Made by a program: the position numbers and the translations under genes
Notes under the pieces: model-generated
What the model saw: only the letters and a program-made list of their open reading frames with translations
Database searches by the model: none
What the model was told of the DNA's origin: nothing
Part shown: in pieces, positions 1 to 8,758 of the stretch
Layout of the letters: every line of letters begins with the position of its first letter
How positions within the stretch are numbered: position 1 is the first letter of the stretch
From: Ignavibacteriota bacterium
GTDB lineage: Bacteria > Bacteroidota > Ignavibacteria > UBA10030 > SZUA-254
Assembly (NCBI GenBank): GCA_016212665.1
Contig: JACREZ010000025.1
Span: 62,001 to 126,000, forward strand
DNA: 64,000 nucleotides
Direction of reading: 5' to 3'

Positions 1-2
1 CA

Positions 3-566
3 ACAGATGAAGGAACTTCTTGGACGTCATTTAATTCAGGACTACCAAATGGGACTGTCTATTCTTTATTGTGTAGGAAAAATGAAGTTGTGTATGCATC
101 GCTGTATGGTTATGGTGTGTATAATTTAAATCCTAATAATTCAAGATGGGAAACATGTACTGATAGTTTACCTGATTTACAAGTAACAGCTATGACCATA
201 AACAATAATGACACACTTTTTGCAGGTACTTCAACAGGTAAAATATTTATTTGTAATGGCATTTGTCTTGTAGATGTTCAAGAAAATAAATCATTTGTGC
301 CAAGTTCCTACCACCTGAAACAAAATTATCCTAATCCTTTTAACCCCTCGACAAATATTGAATATTCTTTACCGCATAAATCGCATGTAAAAATCACAGT
401 CTTAAATATACTTGGACAAGAAATAGCCACGCTCATCGATGCAATTCAAGATGCAGGTTTTAAATCTGTGGAGTTGAACGCTAAACATATTCCCAGTGGC
501 ATGTATTTCTATCGTCTTCAAGCAGATAATTTTATCGAGACAAAAAAACTTCTTCTTCTCAAATAA
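3..566 (+). CDS. T9SS-sorted secreted protein, C-terminal part (partial)
   Basis: The reading frame is open to the left edge of the window, so only the C-terminal part is present. The first residues read like the end of a BNR/sialidase-type repeat (TDEGTSW ... SGLP), followed by a linker. The last ~85 residues form a type IX secretion sorting domain: NYPNPFNPST, LGQEIATL, GMYFYRLQ and a final KKLLLLK. Family knowledge says this domain directs export across the outer membrane and is then cleaved off. I infer a cell-surface or secreted beta-propeller protein. The apparent start at 69 is an internal TTG and not a real start. The next gene follows on the same strand and also carries a sorting domain. 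Confidence 0.85.
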   Translation, partial: TDEGTSWTSFNSGLPNGTVYSLLCRKNEVVYASLYGYGVYNLNPNNSRWETCTDSLPDLQVTAMTINNNDTLFAGTSTGKIFICNGICLVDVQENKSFVPSSYHLKQNYPNPFNPSTNIEYSLPHKSHVKITVLNILGQEIATLIDAIQDAGFKSVELNAKHIPSGMYFYRLQADNFIETKKLLLLK

Positions 567-607
567 AACTACTTGATTATTCATAACTATTCAGGTATTT
601 GGCAAAA

Positions 608-2842
608 ATGAGTAAGAAGCCCTTTTTGATTCTTTTAAGCATCCATATTTGTTCACTACTAATTAGTTTGCAAATAACAGCCATTTCCCAGTGGTCGCAG
701 GATCCCAATATCAATACTCCAATCTGCACAGCAGATTCTGGCCAATTTTATCCGCAGATGATGAGCGATGGTTGGGGTGGAGCTTTTATCGTATGGAACG
801 ATCAAAGAGGCGATAACTTCGACATTTATATGCAGCACATAAATGGTGCAGGTGTGTCTCAATGGTCAAGTAATGGAGTAGCTTTGTGTACGGCTATCGG
901 TGACCAACAGTGGTCTAATATGACAAGCGATGGGAACGGCGGGGCAATCATTACGTGGCAAGATACACGCAACGGCAATGTTGACATCTATGCACAACAC
1001 ATCAACAGAGCAGGCGTGGTGCAATGGACAAGTAATGGTATTCCCATTTCGAATGCTTTAAACAATCAAATGTATCCCACTATAGTTAATGACAGTTCTG
1101 GAGGTGCAATCATCAGCTGGGAAGATTATCGCAGTAACGGTATTTATCCCGATATATACGCCCAGAGGATAAATAATGCGGGTATAGTACAATGGGATAG
1201 CAACGGTATCGCTTTATGTTTAGCCACATCTTCTCAATGGAGACCGATCATCATAACCGACGGAAGCGGAGGTGCCATTGTTACGTGGTATGACTATCGT
1301 AGCGGTACGAATTGGGATGTCTTTGCTCAGAGGGTTAATAATAAAGGTGTTACTCAGTGGACGTACGATGGCGTTTTGTTGTGTGCATCGACAACAGACC
1401 AATATATCGAAGACATTACGAGCGATGGACAAGGAGGAGCAATTATTATATGGTGGGACTGGCACTATGGAATTGGTAGTGGAATTGATATTTACGCCCA
1501 GCGAATAAGTAATGGGGGATCGATTCTATGGGCAAGTCGGGGTATGCCCATATGCACGGGGACAATTTTGCAATACCAACCTGTAATCACCAGCGACGGG
1601 AATGGAGGAGCAATTATTACCTGGCGAAGGAATCCGGAGAACACGAGTGGCTACTCCGACATATATGCGCAACGCATCAACAGTGCAGGCGTAGTGCAGT
1701 GGACAAGTAATGGTATAGCAGTATGTGCAGCAACAAATTTACAAAGACATTCAAGTATCATCAGCGATGGATTGGGAGGTGCTATTATTACATGGGAAGA
1801 TCGCCGCAATGATCCAAATAATGCACTGTCTGATATTTATGCACAGAACATTAACAGCGCAGGAGTTGTCGAATGGGCAACTGATGGTTTCCCCATTTCT
1901 ACAGCAATGAATAAACAAGAGTGGCCAGTTATTGTCACGGATGGGATGGGTGGAGCGATCATCACCTGGCAAGACGAACGTAGTGATACGGGAGACATCT
2001 ACACACAATGTGTCGACCACAGGGGAAGACTCGGGATTGGTACAACAACATCAACAATTTCGGTAAACAGCCGATGGAACATTGTCTCTTTTCCTTTAAC
2101 TGTAAATAATTACACGAAAGCCATTCTCTTTCCTACAGCAACGTCAGATGCTTTTACCTACACAAGCGCGTATTCGCCTAAAGACACTTTAGCAAACGGA
2201 ATCGGATATTGGTTAAAGTTTGCCTCACCCGAAAGTCTCAGGTTTCTCGGCGCACCCATTACATCCGAAACACTTGATGTAAATGAAGGCTGGAACATGA
2301 TAGGTTCAATCTCATCACCAATTGTCGTTTCCTCCATCGTGAGTGAGCCGCCCGGGATGATAACAGGAAATTTCTTCGGGTACGCAAACGGTTATTCTAC
2401 AGCAGATACTATCCACCCCGGAAAAGGATATTGGGTAAAGGTTAACCAAGCCGGCACGTTGATTCTCTCCTCGTCAATGACGATGTCGGCAGTAAATAGA
2501 ATACGAATCGTTCCGACACACGAACTGCCGCCATCACCGCCGGAAGGAGAAGTTCAAAACTCAAAACCCGAAACTCCAACCGAGTTCGCTCTTGAGCAAA
2601 ACTATCCCAATCCGTTCAACCCGTCAACAGTTATAAGTTATCAGTTAAAAGTGAAAAGTGATGTCACGCTGAAAATTTATGATGTGCTTGGTCAAGAAGT
2701 TGCCACACTTGTGAATCAAACTCAGGATGCAGGATATAAATCTGTCGAGTGGAATGCTTCCAACATCCAAAGCGGAATATATTTCTACCGTTTGCACGCA
2801 GGTAATTTTATAGAAACAAAAAAACTCCTCCTGATCAAGTGA
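608..2842 (+). CDS. Secreted repeat protein with T9SS sorting domain
   Basis: About 744 residues. The ATG at 608 is chosen over an upstream in-frame TTG at 599 because it directly precedes a Lys-containing, hydrophobic signal peptide. Residues ~25-470 hold about eight degenerate repeats of ~55 residues, each with the pattern 'SDGxGGAIITWxDxR ... DIYAQxIN-AGVVQW-SNG', probably forming a beta-propeller. Two copies of a 'WN-I-F/GWNMIG ... GYWVK' module follow (~475-625). The C-terminus is a T9SS sorting domain (NYPNPFNPST ... LGQEVATL ... IYFYRLHAGNF ... KKLLLIK). It is probably a cell-surface or secreted protein; no catalytic residues are recognised and the ligand is unknown. A strong hairpin follows the gene. 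Confidence 0.85.
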   Translation: MSKKPFLILLSIHICSLLISLQITAISQWSQDPNINTPICTADSGQFYPQMMSDGWGGAFIVWNDQRGDNFDIYMQHINGAGVSQWSSNGVALCTAIGDQQWSNMTSDGNGGAIITWQDTRNGNVDIYAQHINRAGVVQWTSNGIPISNALNNQMYPTIVNDSSGGAIISWEDYRSNGIYPDIYAQRINNAGIVQWDSNGIALCLATSSQWRPIIITDGSGGAIVTWYDYRSGTNWDVFAQRVNNKGVTQWTYDGVLLCASTTDQYIEDITSDGQGGAIIIWWDWHYGIGSGIDIYAQRISNGGSILWASRGMPICTGTILQYQPVITSDGNGGAIITWRRNPENTSGYSDIYAQRINSAGVVQWTSNGIAVCAATNLQRHSSIISDGLGGAIITWEDRRNDPNNALSDIYAQNINSAGVVEWATDGFPISTAMNKQEWPVIVTDGMGGAIITWQDERSDTGDIYTQCVDHRGRLGIGTTTSTISVNSRWNIVSFPLTVNNYTKAILFPTATSDAFTYTSAYSPKDTLANGIGYWLKFASPESLRFLGAPITSETLDVNEGWNMIGSISSPIVVSSIVSEPPGMITGNFFGYANGYSTADTIHPGKGYWVKVNQAGTLILSSSMTMSAVNRIRIVPTHELPPSPPEGEVQNSKPETPTEFALEQNYPNPFNPSTVISYQLKVKSDVTLKIYDVLGQEVATLVNQTQDAGYKSVEWNASNIQSGIYFYRLHAGNFIETKKLLLIK

Positions 2843-2912
2843 ACCACTAGTGGATTAGGTTGAGGGAAGAACGCAATCGTCCGTCTAACGCTGGTCGGGC
2901 GATTGTTTCATC

Positions 2913-2965
2913 AAGTGGAGTCCATCTCGTCTGCGTACGGGATGGACTCCACTTTTATTTTTGGT
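2913..2965 (+). terminator. Intrinsic terminator, 14-bp stem
   Basis: Arms at 2913-2926 and 2941-2954 are exact reverse complements (core AAGTGGAGTCC) and are followed by a T-rich tract (TTATTTTT). The hairpin lies 70 bp after the stop of the T9SS repeat protein. A second, weaker hairpin (CAATCG/CGATTG) sits just upstream at about 2874-2906. The stem sequence is related to hairpins at 3493 and 17527. Confidence 0.75.
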
Positions 2966-2970
2966 ATATT

Positions 2971-3489
2971 ATGCCGTCCATTATGAATATCAAATATTTT
3001 TACCTTACTCTCATTTTGATTTCCATTCTGTGTTCACACATTTTTGCATCAGAACCATCCGATGAATCACAACGGAAAAAAATTGTTTTCCCCGGTGAAC
3101 AGGGAAATTCCCGTATTGTGTTCGGTCCTACGTTAGGCTTTCCGTCAGGTATGGGTCTAACAACCGGTTGGTATTCAAATCCAATAGCAATAAGAATTTC
3201 AGGCGGGATGAGTTTTACAGGATGGCAGGGAGTTCAACTTGATTGTTCACATATCATCTGGATTTTTCAATCTACGCGGCACGATGTTTCTATTACAGGA
3301 GGAGTATTCCGATACGAAAATCTGAACGATGACGGAACGGTTCAGTTCAATAATCAAAGTTATATCGGTTCCAACTATTCAGTCTTCTTCAAAGGATTTC
3401 ATATTCAGGCAGGCTTTGCGTATGGAATCGAAGATTACTCCCACGCGGTTCTCCTGTTTCAGGCAGGATATTTATTCAAACTTTTCTAA
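2971..3489 (+). CDS. Small exported protein, probable beta-barrel/envelope protein
   Basis: 172 residues from the ATG at 2971; a second ATG at 2983 gives a cleaner signal peptide (MNIKYFYLTLILISILCSHIFA) and may be the true start. Longer frames beginning upstream would run through the terminator hairpin and are rejected. After the signal peptide the protein alternates glycine and aromatic residues (GPTLGFPSGMGL, ISGGMSFTGWQGVQLD, AGFAYGIEDY) and ends in LFKLF, which suggests a small outer-membrane beta-barrel. No family is recognised. It stands alone, bounded by strong hairpins on both sides. Confidence 0.6.
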   Translation: MPSIMNIKYFYLTLILISILCSHIFASEPSDESQRKKIVFPGEQGNSRIVFGPTLGFPSGMGLTTGWYSNPIAIRISGGMSFTGWQGVQLDCSHIIWIFQSTRHDVSITGGVFRYENLNDDGTVQFNNQSYIGSNYSVFFKGFHIQAGFAYGIEDYSHAVLLFQAGYLFKLF

Positions 3490-3492
3490 ATG

Positions 3493-3526
3493 AAGTGGAG
3501 TCCACTTTGCGAAGTGGACTCCACTT
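3493..3526. terminator. Bidirectional hairpin between convergent genes
   Basis: Arms 3493-3507 and 3512-3526 are perfect 15-bp reverse complements around a TGCG loop. The hairpin lies only 4 bp after the stop of the upstream plus-strand gene and 30 bp from the 3' end of pepD. Each arm is itself almost palindromic. Position and strength fit a shared terminator, although no long T tract follows. Confidence 0.7.
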
Positions 3527-3555
3527 ATGATACTACTTCCAGTTTCCCCAAGGGA

Positions 3556-5010
3556 TCACTTCGCTGATTTCAAAATTCCAAGCAAGAACTTCCAGAACTT
3601 CTCAACGGTATCAATGTGAAGTTTTTCATCGGGTGAATGAACTCCTTCCATCGTAGGTCCGAACGAAACCATATCCATTCCCGGAAACTTCTCGCCGATG
3701 ATTCCGCATTCAAGTCCGGCGTGAATTGCTTTCACGTGCGGCTCTTTCTTGTAGAGTTGCTTATACGTTTTCTTTGCAAGATTCAGAATCGGCGATTTGA
3801 GATTTGGTTTCCATCCGGGGTACCCATCCGAATTTTGAACCTTCGCTCCGCCAAGTCTGAAGATGGTAGAAACCGTCTGTACAGCTTCAAGCAACTCGGA
3901 GGCGACCGAACTTCGTTGACTTGTTGCCATGACGATTGCTTTATTCGTCGTGTTAATTACTGCAACATTGGTTGATGTTTCCACGAGACCGGGAATATCC
4001 GCACTCATCTTCAACACACCGTGAGGCAACGACATGATTGTTTGTGTAATTTTGTTCTGTAATGATTTTGCAATCACTTTCCCTTTTCCTGCTTTTTGAA
4101 CTTGGAGTGTTATTGCAAGGTCAGGTTCTACAGTTGCAAGTTCCGCTTTGATAGTTTCATTCATCTTGGCAACTGCCGCCTTGGCTTTATCGAGATTAGC
4201 TTTGGGGACAAAAAGTTGAGCCACGCATTCTCTTGGAATTGCGTTGCGTTTGTTTCCACCGTTTACCGCGCTGAGCCGTGAGCCGAGAGCGTTGAGTTCA
4301 TGAAGAACGCGATTCATAATTTTGATTGCATTACCGCGTCCTTTGTCAATCTCCAATCCCGAATGTCCGCCTTTCAATCCTTTTACACTTACTTCAACTG
4401 CAATTGAGTCGGCTGGAGCGTTTTCAAATTTCACATTCCATGTTGCAAGCGAATCACGTCCACCGGAACAACCGACATACAAAGCGCCTTCTTCTTCCGA
4501 ATCGAGATTCATGAGGGTTTTGCTCTTGAGTAAATCGCCGCCGAGATTACTTGCACCGGTAAGTCCTGTTTCTTCATCAATCGTGAAGAGGAGTTCGAGC
4601 GGTCCATGCTGGAGCGTTTTATCTTCCATAATTGCTAACATCGTTGCGACGGCGATTCCGTTGTCGGCGCCAAGCGTTGTTCCGTTTGCCATGAGCATAT
4701 TGCCTTTGCGAACGAGTTCAATCGGGTCTTTCATGAAGTCATGCTTCTTGTCTGCGTTTTTCTCACAAACCATATCGAGATGTCCCTGCAAACAGAGCGG
4801 CGCGACTTTCTCCCGTCCTTTCGATGCAGGTTTCGACACGACAACATTCATGTATCGGTCTTTCTTAGCTTCACAGCCGAGTTTCTTTGCTGTATCGAGC
4901 ATGTATTTGACAATACGTTCTTCGTGCTTTGAGGGGCGCGGCACTTGCGCAATCTCTGCAAAGTATTTCCAAACGAGTGGTGGTTTTAATCCTTGAATCG
5001 CTTTTGACAT
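3556..5010 (-). CDS. pepD: Aminoacyl-histidine dipeptidase (M20 family, PepD)
   Basis: 484 residues, the usual length for PepD (Xaa-His dipeptidase/beta-alanyl-histidine dipeptidase), a cytosolic dizinc enzyme that hydrolyses dipeptides. Visible metal and catalytic motifs are GHLDMV (H77, D79), TLGADNG (D116) and the general-base pair in TIDEETG (E146/E147). The C-terminal half carries the lid/dimerisation domain and the late-conserved HAGLECG segment. It is the last gene of the OPT-PqqD-MNT-HEPN-PepD run, 31 bp after the HEPN gene. Peptide uptake followed by dipeptide cleavage is a sensible joint function for the transporter and this enzyme. Confidence 0.95.
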   Translation of the reverse strand: MSKAIQGLKPPLVWKYFAEIAQVPRPSKHEERIVKYMLDTAKKLGCEAKKDRYMNVVVSKPASKGREKVAPLCLQGHLDMVCEKNADKKHDFMKDPIELVRKGNMLMANGTTLGADNGIAVATMLAIMEDKTLQHGPLELLFTIDEETGLTGASNLGGDLLKSKTLMNLDSEEEGALYVGCSGGRDSLATWNVKFENAPADSIAVEVSVKGLKGGHSGLEIDKGRGNAIKIMNRVLHELNALGSRLSAVNGGNKRNAIPRECVAQLFVPKANLDKAKAAVAKMNETIKAELATVEPDLAITLQVQKAGKGKVIAKSLQNKITQTIMSLPHGVLKMSADIPGLVETSTNVAVINTTNKAIVMATSQRSSVASELLEAVQTVSTIFRLGGAKVQNSDGYPGWKPNLKSPILNLAKKTYKQLYKKEPHVKAIHAGLECGIIGEKFPGMDMVSFGPTMEGVHSPDEKLHIDTVEKFWKFLLGILKSAK

Positions 5011-5041
5011 AATTTTATTCCTTTAATAAATATGAAAATGA

Positions 5042-5446
5042 CTATAAAAGTCTTTGTTGTTTTTCTAATCCGAGTTTCCCTCGGACAAATTTACGAATCT
5101 TTCTAATGGCTGAAATGGATGCACGAACTTCTGTCAGTGGGATAGTGTCGCCCGGATATCGGAATTCTACTGCATACGGGTCAAGAACAGACAGAAATGA
5201 AGTAAGAATTTTAAACTCATCATCAAGAGTTCGGCAAAGAGGTAATAGTTCTCGTACTAAAGCATGGGTTTTCGAAAAGCGAACATTGTTCTCAACTAAA
5301 AATGCCTTTAAATATTTCTCAGCACTTTGCTGACAAGCTAAACAAATCAAGTGCGCTGTCTTGTTTGATTTCTTTTTTGCCAGAAGTTCAGCACCCTCAT
5401 AATCACCTTCTGCTTTATCAACCCATCGTTCAGTTTCATCGTTCAT
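5042..5446 (-). CDS. HEPN domain protein (MNT/HEPN pair)
   Basis: 134 residues, helical, with the HEPN signature 'LACQQSAEKYLKAFLV' near residue 36 and an N-terminal 'WVDKAEGDYEGAELL'. HEPN proteins of this type pair with minimal nucleotidyltransferases (MNT). In characterised MNT/HEPN systems the HEPN partner is an RNase toxin that the MNT protein inactivates by adding nucleotides. I do not see a clear Rx4-6H catalytic motif, so RNase activity is not assured. It overlaps the upstream MNT gene by 11 bp, implying coupled translation, and sits inside a peptide-metabolism operon. Confidence 0.85.
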   Translation of the reverse strand: MNDETERWVDKAEGDYEGAELLAKKKSNKTAHLICLACQQSAEKYLKAFLVENNVRFSKTHALVRELLPLCRTLDDEFKILTSFLSVLDPYAVEFRYPGDTIPLTEVRASISAIRKIRKFVRGKLGLEKQQRLL

Positions 5447-5750
5447 ACAACACTCTACCTTCCTTGAATATTTCTTGTATAAACCAATCCCTTCCGGCGA
5501 GTGCTTTTATCACTTGTTTTTGATTTCTTACTACTATGTCAATTCCAAAACCACAAGCAGTAATTGCTCTATTCACATAACGAATCCTTTCTACTGAACT
5601 TCCCGGCAAATCAGCAACGACAAAAATATCGAGGTCACTCTCCTCCGTCGGTTTACCGCGACCGTAGGAGCCGAAAAGAATCACGAGATGCGGATTACAT
5701 GTTTCGACAATTTCTTTCGTAATCTTGTTGATTGTTTTCTTTGAAATCAT
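5436..5750 (-). CDS. MNT-type nucleotidyltransferase domain protein
   Basis: 104 residues with the pol-beta superfamily signature: GSYGRGKP at residues ~28-35, followed by ESDLDIFV with the two metal-binding Asp, and a third candidate Asp in FGIDIVV. This is the expected minimal nucleotidyltransferase partner for the downstream HEPN gene, and the active site looks intact. Its ATG overlaps the stop of the upstream PqqD-like gene by 4 bp and its 3' end overlaps the HEPN start by 11 bp. It is either the antitoxin of a toxin-antitoxin pair or part of a regulatory MNT/HEPN module. Confidence 0.88.
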   Translation of the reverse strand: MISKKTINKITKEIVETCNPHLVILFGSYGRGKPTEESDLDIFVVADLPGSSVERIRYVNRAITACGFGIDIVVRNQKQVIKALAGRDWFIQEIFKEGRVLYER

Positions 5751-6109
5751 ACTGTTGCTTTTTCATAGAGCAAGAACTTATCTCTCAACAACTGATTCAC
5801 AAACTTGCCGGTTCGTTCATACATCGAATCAGGTGTTTCGTTAAACGCTCCTCCCATTTTGATTGCAATATCTCCAACGGTTGTGTTCCCGTCGCACTGA
5901 GTCCACACAAAACTTCCGCGCTCATCTAACTTTACTTTGATGTACGGTTTAGGAAGTTTTGTCATTAGCCATCGGGAGATTGCGCCAGTCCGAAATTTGG
6001 GAACAAGGAGAACGACGATGCCGTTCTCCTCTGTTTCCCATTTCAAATTTCGAATCGGTTTTATATCTAACAGGTTGAGTTGTGATTCCTGTTTTTTTGA
6101 TTTGAACAC
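5747..6109 (-). CDS. PqqD-family protein (RRE-like fold)
   Basis: 120 residues. The central and C-terminal part ('LDERGSFVWTQCDGNTTVGDIAIKM ...' and '... FVNQLLRDKFLLYE', each only partly quoted) matches the PqqD pattern L-xxxGxxIWxxxDGxxTVxEI plus a C-terminal helix. PqqD-like domains bind peptide substrates (RiPP recognition elements), but many stand-alone members have no known substrate. The N-terminal ~50 residues are an extra basic segment. It starts 3 bp after the OPT transporter stop and overlaps the MNT gene by 4 bp. No radical SAM or other RiPP enzyme is present in the window, so a RiPP function is only inference. Confidence 0.8.
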   Translation of the reverse strand: MFKSKKQESQLNLLDIKPIRNLKWETEENGIVVLLVPKFRTGAISRWLMTKLPKPYIKVKLDERGSFVWTQCDGNTTVGDIAIKMGGAFNETPDSMYERTGKFVNQLLRDKFLLYEKATV

Positions 6110-6112
6110 TTT

Positions 6113-8176
6113 CTACATGACCGCAGTTGGTGGAGCCGGTTCATCTGCTTTGCCTGCATTGTTGATTGGTATCTTAATCAGAATCCAACCGATTATTGCA
6201 AGTACAACAAAACTAATCGTCAACGAAAAATCACTCGCTAATGAGAAGAGTGGAACTTCAAAGAACGCAAGCGCGGCAAACAATAATCCGATTAATGCTT
6301 CGCCTGCAATCAATCCTGCGGCAAGCAACACGCCTGTGTTTTCAACACGTGCTTTCTGAGCGTCGTTATGTTTTCTCGCTCCATTGAATTTATCAACAAT
6401 ACCTTTCAACACACCGCCGACAAAAATTGCAAACGTTGTATCGAGCGGTAAATACATTCCGACACTGACGAGCATCGGACTACGAACCTGCATTGCAATC
6501 AATCCAAGTCCCATTAACATTCCGACAACAATGAGGGGCCATGCCATTTGCCCGCCGACAATTCCTTGTGAAAGAAGCGCCATCAAACTTGCCTGCGGCG
6601 CCGCGAGTTTCGGTCCGCCAAATCCGCCTTCATACGGAGGGTCAGCCATTTTCCCAGCGTTTATATCTCCTTGCTGTAAAACAACCAACGGTAAAAACAT
6701 CACTAACGAAGCAAGAGCAACGCCAATCAAATCACCAATCTGCATTCGCCACGGCGTACCACCGAGAATGTGTCCGACTTTCAAATCCTGCAACATTTCA
6801 CCTGCAACCGCAGCCGAGACGCAGACAACTCCGGCAACTCCAAGCACTGCGGCAACTCCGGGATTTCCTTCCATCCCGAGAACCACCATCAGAATAGCAG
6901 CGACCAATAATGTTGAGAGCGTCAATCCACTGATGGGATTGTTACTTGAACCAATCATTCCAACGAGGTAACCGGAAACGGCGGCGAAGAAAAATCCTGC
7001 AATAATCATTACAACTGTTGCAATCAATGCTGCTAAAATATCTTGAGCAAAGAAATGGTAGATAAAAAAGGTTGCTACAGCAGTTAAACCGATACCAATC
7101 ATAATCCATTTGAAACTGATGTCTTGCTCAGTACGAACGGTAACATGTTCGCCTGTCGCCGCTTTCTTTACATCGCCTATTGAACGTTTGATTCCTGTGA
7201 TTAAACTCTTTCTCATTCTAAAAAGAGTGAACCCTGCGCTCACCAACATTCCACCAATGGCAATCGGACGCACGATATATTTCCAAACATTCGTTGACAT
7301 CGTGAGCCAATCCTGTTCGGTTGGGGTTTGACCTGCATGACTTTGTTGCCACATTTCAATCAAACTCGGAGCGAGGAAATAAGTAAGTATCGGAACGAAC
7401 AATCCCCATGCAAGAAGTCCGCCGCTGAAGTTAAGCGACGCGAGTTTCGGTCCGATAATATAACCGACTCCCATGTACGCCGGACTGATACCGGGAGTAC
7501 TTGCAACGATACCGCCATCAAAAACTTTTCGTGATTCGAGAATAAGATTTTTATCAACAAAGGTTTTAAGAACGAGCGGGAAAGAAATAAACTTCTGCCA
7601 AGCAGTTGCAAAAAATCCTACCTGACCGAGCGATTGAATAACCGCACCGACGCCCATCGCGCCGAACAAGAACTTCGCTCCTGTTCCGCCGCTTCTTCCT
7701 GCTTTATGAATTTCTGCTGCTGCAACAGATTCCGGGAAGGGAAGTTCTGCATCTTCGACCATCACGCGGCGAAGCAATGCAACGAACATAATTCCAAGCA
7801 CACCGCCTGCGAGCATGATTGCCGATGCTTGCAAGTAGTGACTCACTGTTGCAAACTCCGTCCAAATTCCTGCAATGAAAAAAGCAGGCAAAGTAAAAAT
7901 TGCGCCTGCTGCAACCGATTCTCCGATTGAACCGACCGTACGTGCAAAGTTTTCTTCAAGAATATTTCCTTTCAGTACGCGCAAAATTGCCATGCCGATA
8001 ACCGCGGCAGGATACGTTGCAGCGATTGTCATACCGGCTTTGAGACCGAGATACGCATTCGCCGCACCAAGCACCACGCACATGATAAGCCCGATAAAGA
8101 GCGCAGACATCGTGAACTCTTTCAGGTTCGTCTCGGCAGGGACAAATGGTTTGAATTGTGGTTTTTGTTCAGCCAT
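6113..8176 (-). CDS. OPT family oligopeptide transporter
   Basis: 687 residues, a polytopic inner-membrane protein with about 14 hydrophobic segments. N-terminal motif 'LKEFTMSALFIGLIMCVV ... NAYLGLKAGMTIAATYPAAVIG' is characteristic of the oligopeptide transporter (OPT/YSL) family, which imports small peptides, driven by protons in characterised members, or metal chelates. 'NNPISGLT' near the middle and 'YLPLDTTFAIFVGG' near the C-terminus are also typical. It is the first gene of the operon that includes PqqD-like, MNT, HEPN and PepD. A peptide substrate is inferred from PepD; a metal-chelate substrate is possible. Confidence 0.93.
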   Translation of the reverse strand: MAEQKPQFKPFVPAETNLKEFTMSALFIGLIMCVVLGAANAYLGLKAGMTIAATYPAAVIGMAILRVLKGNILEENFARTVGSIGESVAAGAIFTLPAFFIAGIWTEFATVSHYLQASAIMLAGGVLGIMFVALLRRVMVEDAELPFPESVAAAEIHKAGRSGGTGAKFLFGAMGVGAVIQSLGQVGFFATAWQKFISFPLVLKTFVDKNLILESRKVFDGGIVASTPGISPAYMGVGYIIGPKLASLNFSGGLLAWGLFVPILTYFLAPSLIEMWQQSHAGQTPTEQDWLTMSTNVWKYIVRPIAIGGMLVSAGFTLFRMRKSLITGIKRSIGDVKKAATGEHVTVRTEQDISFKWIMIGIGLTAVATFFIYHFFAQDILAALIATVVMIIAGFFFAAVSGYLVGMIGSSNNPISGLTLSTLLVAAILMVVLGMEGNPGVAAVLGVAGVVCVSAAVAGEMLQDLKVGHILGGTPWRMQIGDLIGVALASLVMFLPLVVLQQGDINAGKMADPPYEGGFGGPKLAAPQASLMALLSQGIVGGQMAWPLIVVGMLMGLGLIAMQVRSPMLVSVGMYLPLDTTFAIFVGGVLKGIVDKFNGARKHNDAQKARVENTGVLLAAGLIAGEALIGLLFAALAFFEVPLFSLASDFSLTISFVVLAIIGWILIKIPINNAGKADEPAPPTAVM

Positions 8177-8253
8177 AAATTCTCTCTTCTATAAATTAGT
8201 GATTAATTCTGTTTTTGAATTCTCTATTTTTTAATACTCATGGTTAGTTTACA

Positions 8254-8745
8254 GTTTACAGTTTCCTGTTTTCTGTTGATAATAACAGGAAACAGAAATC
8301 CGGAAACGGTTTACTACTCTTTATATTTCTGTCCTTTGATACTTGAATTGGTCAGATAGTTGATGAGCCCGTGAATCATCTTTGAAATCTCATCAGTGAG
8401 TTTGTACAGTTTGTCAAATTCATTTTCGTCAACATACGAATAATCTTTGGCTCGATACAATTGAGATTTCACTTCACCGGCAGAACCTTTTGCAATTCCT
8501 AAAAATTGGATGAATTCTTTTCGTCCGCCACGCTCAAAACCTTCAGCGATGTTATCCATGATAGAACCACTTGAAGCACATACCTGATTTCTCAACGCAA
8601 AGTCTTTAGCAAACTGTCCGTTTCGTGAAACGGCATAAATTTCCTGACACAACACTCTCGCTTTCTGCCATGCTTCAATATCTTCAAACCTTTTAATTGT
8701 AGCCATTCACATAACTGTAAAAACTGAAAACAGGAAACAGTAAAC
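8254..8745. repeat. 24-bp inverted repeats flanking a four-helix-bundle gene
   Basis: Left arm 8254-8277 (core CAGTTTCCTGTTTTC) and right arm 8722-8745 (core GAAAACAGGAAACAG) are reverse complements at 22 of 24 positions. They lie 36 bp and 15 bp outside the small ORF at 8314-8706. Both arms are embedded in longer stretches of the same degenerate words (gtttacag, gaaacagg, ccggaaac), and a smaller local hairpin is present at about 8261-8294. The layout resembles a compact mobile cassette, but no target-site duplication is obvious. Confidence 0.7.
8314..8706 (-). CDS. Four-helix-bundle protein (S23/IVP family)
   Basis: 130 residues. It begins 'TIKRFEDIEAWQKARVLCQEIY', then has 'DFALRNQVCASSGSIMDNIAEGFERGGRKEF' (partly quoted), the hallmark of the four-helix-bundle family first described as the protein in 23S rRNA intervening sequences and related to the Avd accessory protein of diversity-generating retroelements. 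The protein forms pentameric helical bundles in known members; its cellular role is unknown. Here there is no rRNA or reverse transcriptase nearby. The gene lies between 24-bp inverted repeats and separates the OPT operon from proline dehydrogenase. A second, divergent paralog is at 10496-10843. Confidence 0.9.
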   Translation of the reverse strand: MATIKRFEDIEAWQKARVLCQEIYAVSRNGQFAKDFALRNQVCASSGSIMDNIAEGFERGGRKEFIQFLGIAKGSAGEVKSQLYRAKDYSYVDENEFDKLYKLTDEISKMIHGLINYLTNSSIKGQKYKE

Positions 8746-8758
8746 CGGAAACAGTAAA

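Noticed and set aside
2860-2970. Extended N-terminus of the small exported protein
   Set aside because: It would be translated across the terminator hairpin at 2913-2954 and before the signal peptide.
4322-4996. 224-residue plus-strand frame opposite pepD
   Set aside because: Antisense shadow of a firmly identified gene; the Ser/Pro-rich composition is typical of reverse frames.
6384-6971. 195-residue plus-strand frame opposite the OPT transporter
   Set aside because: Antisense shadow; no motif and Pro/Ile/Ser bias typical of reversed membrane-protein codons.
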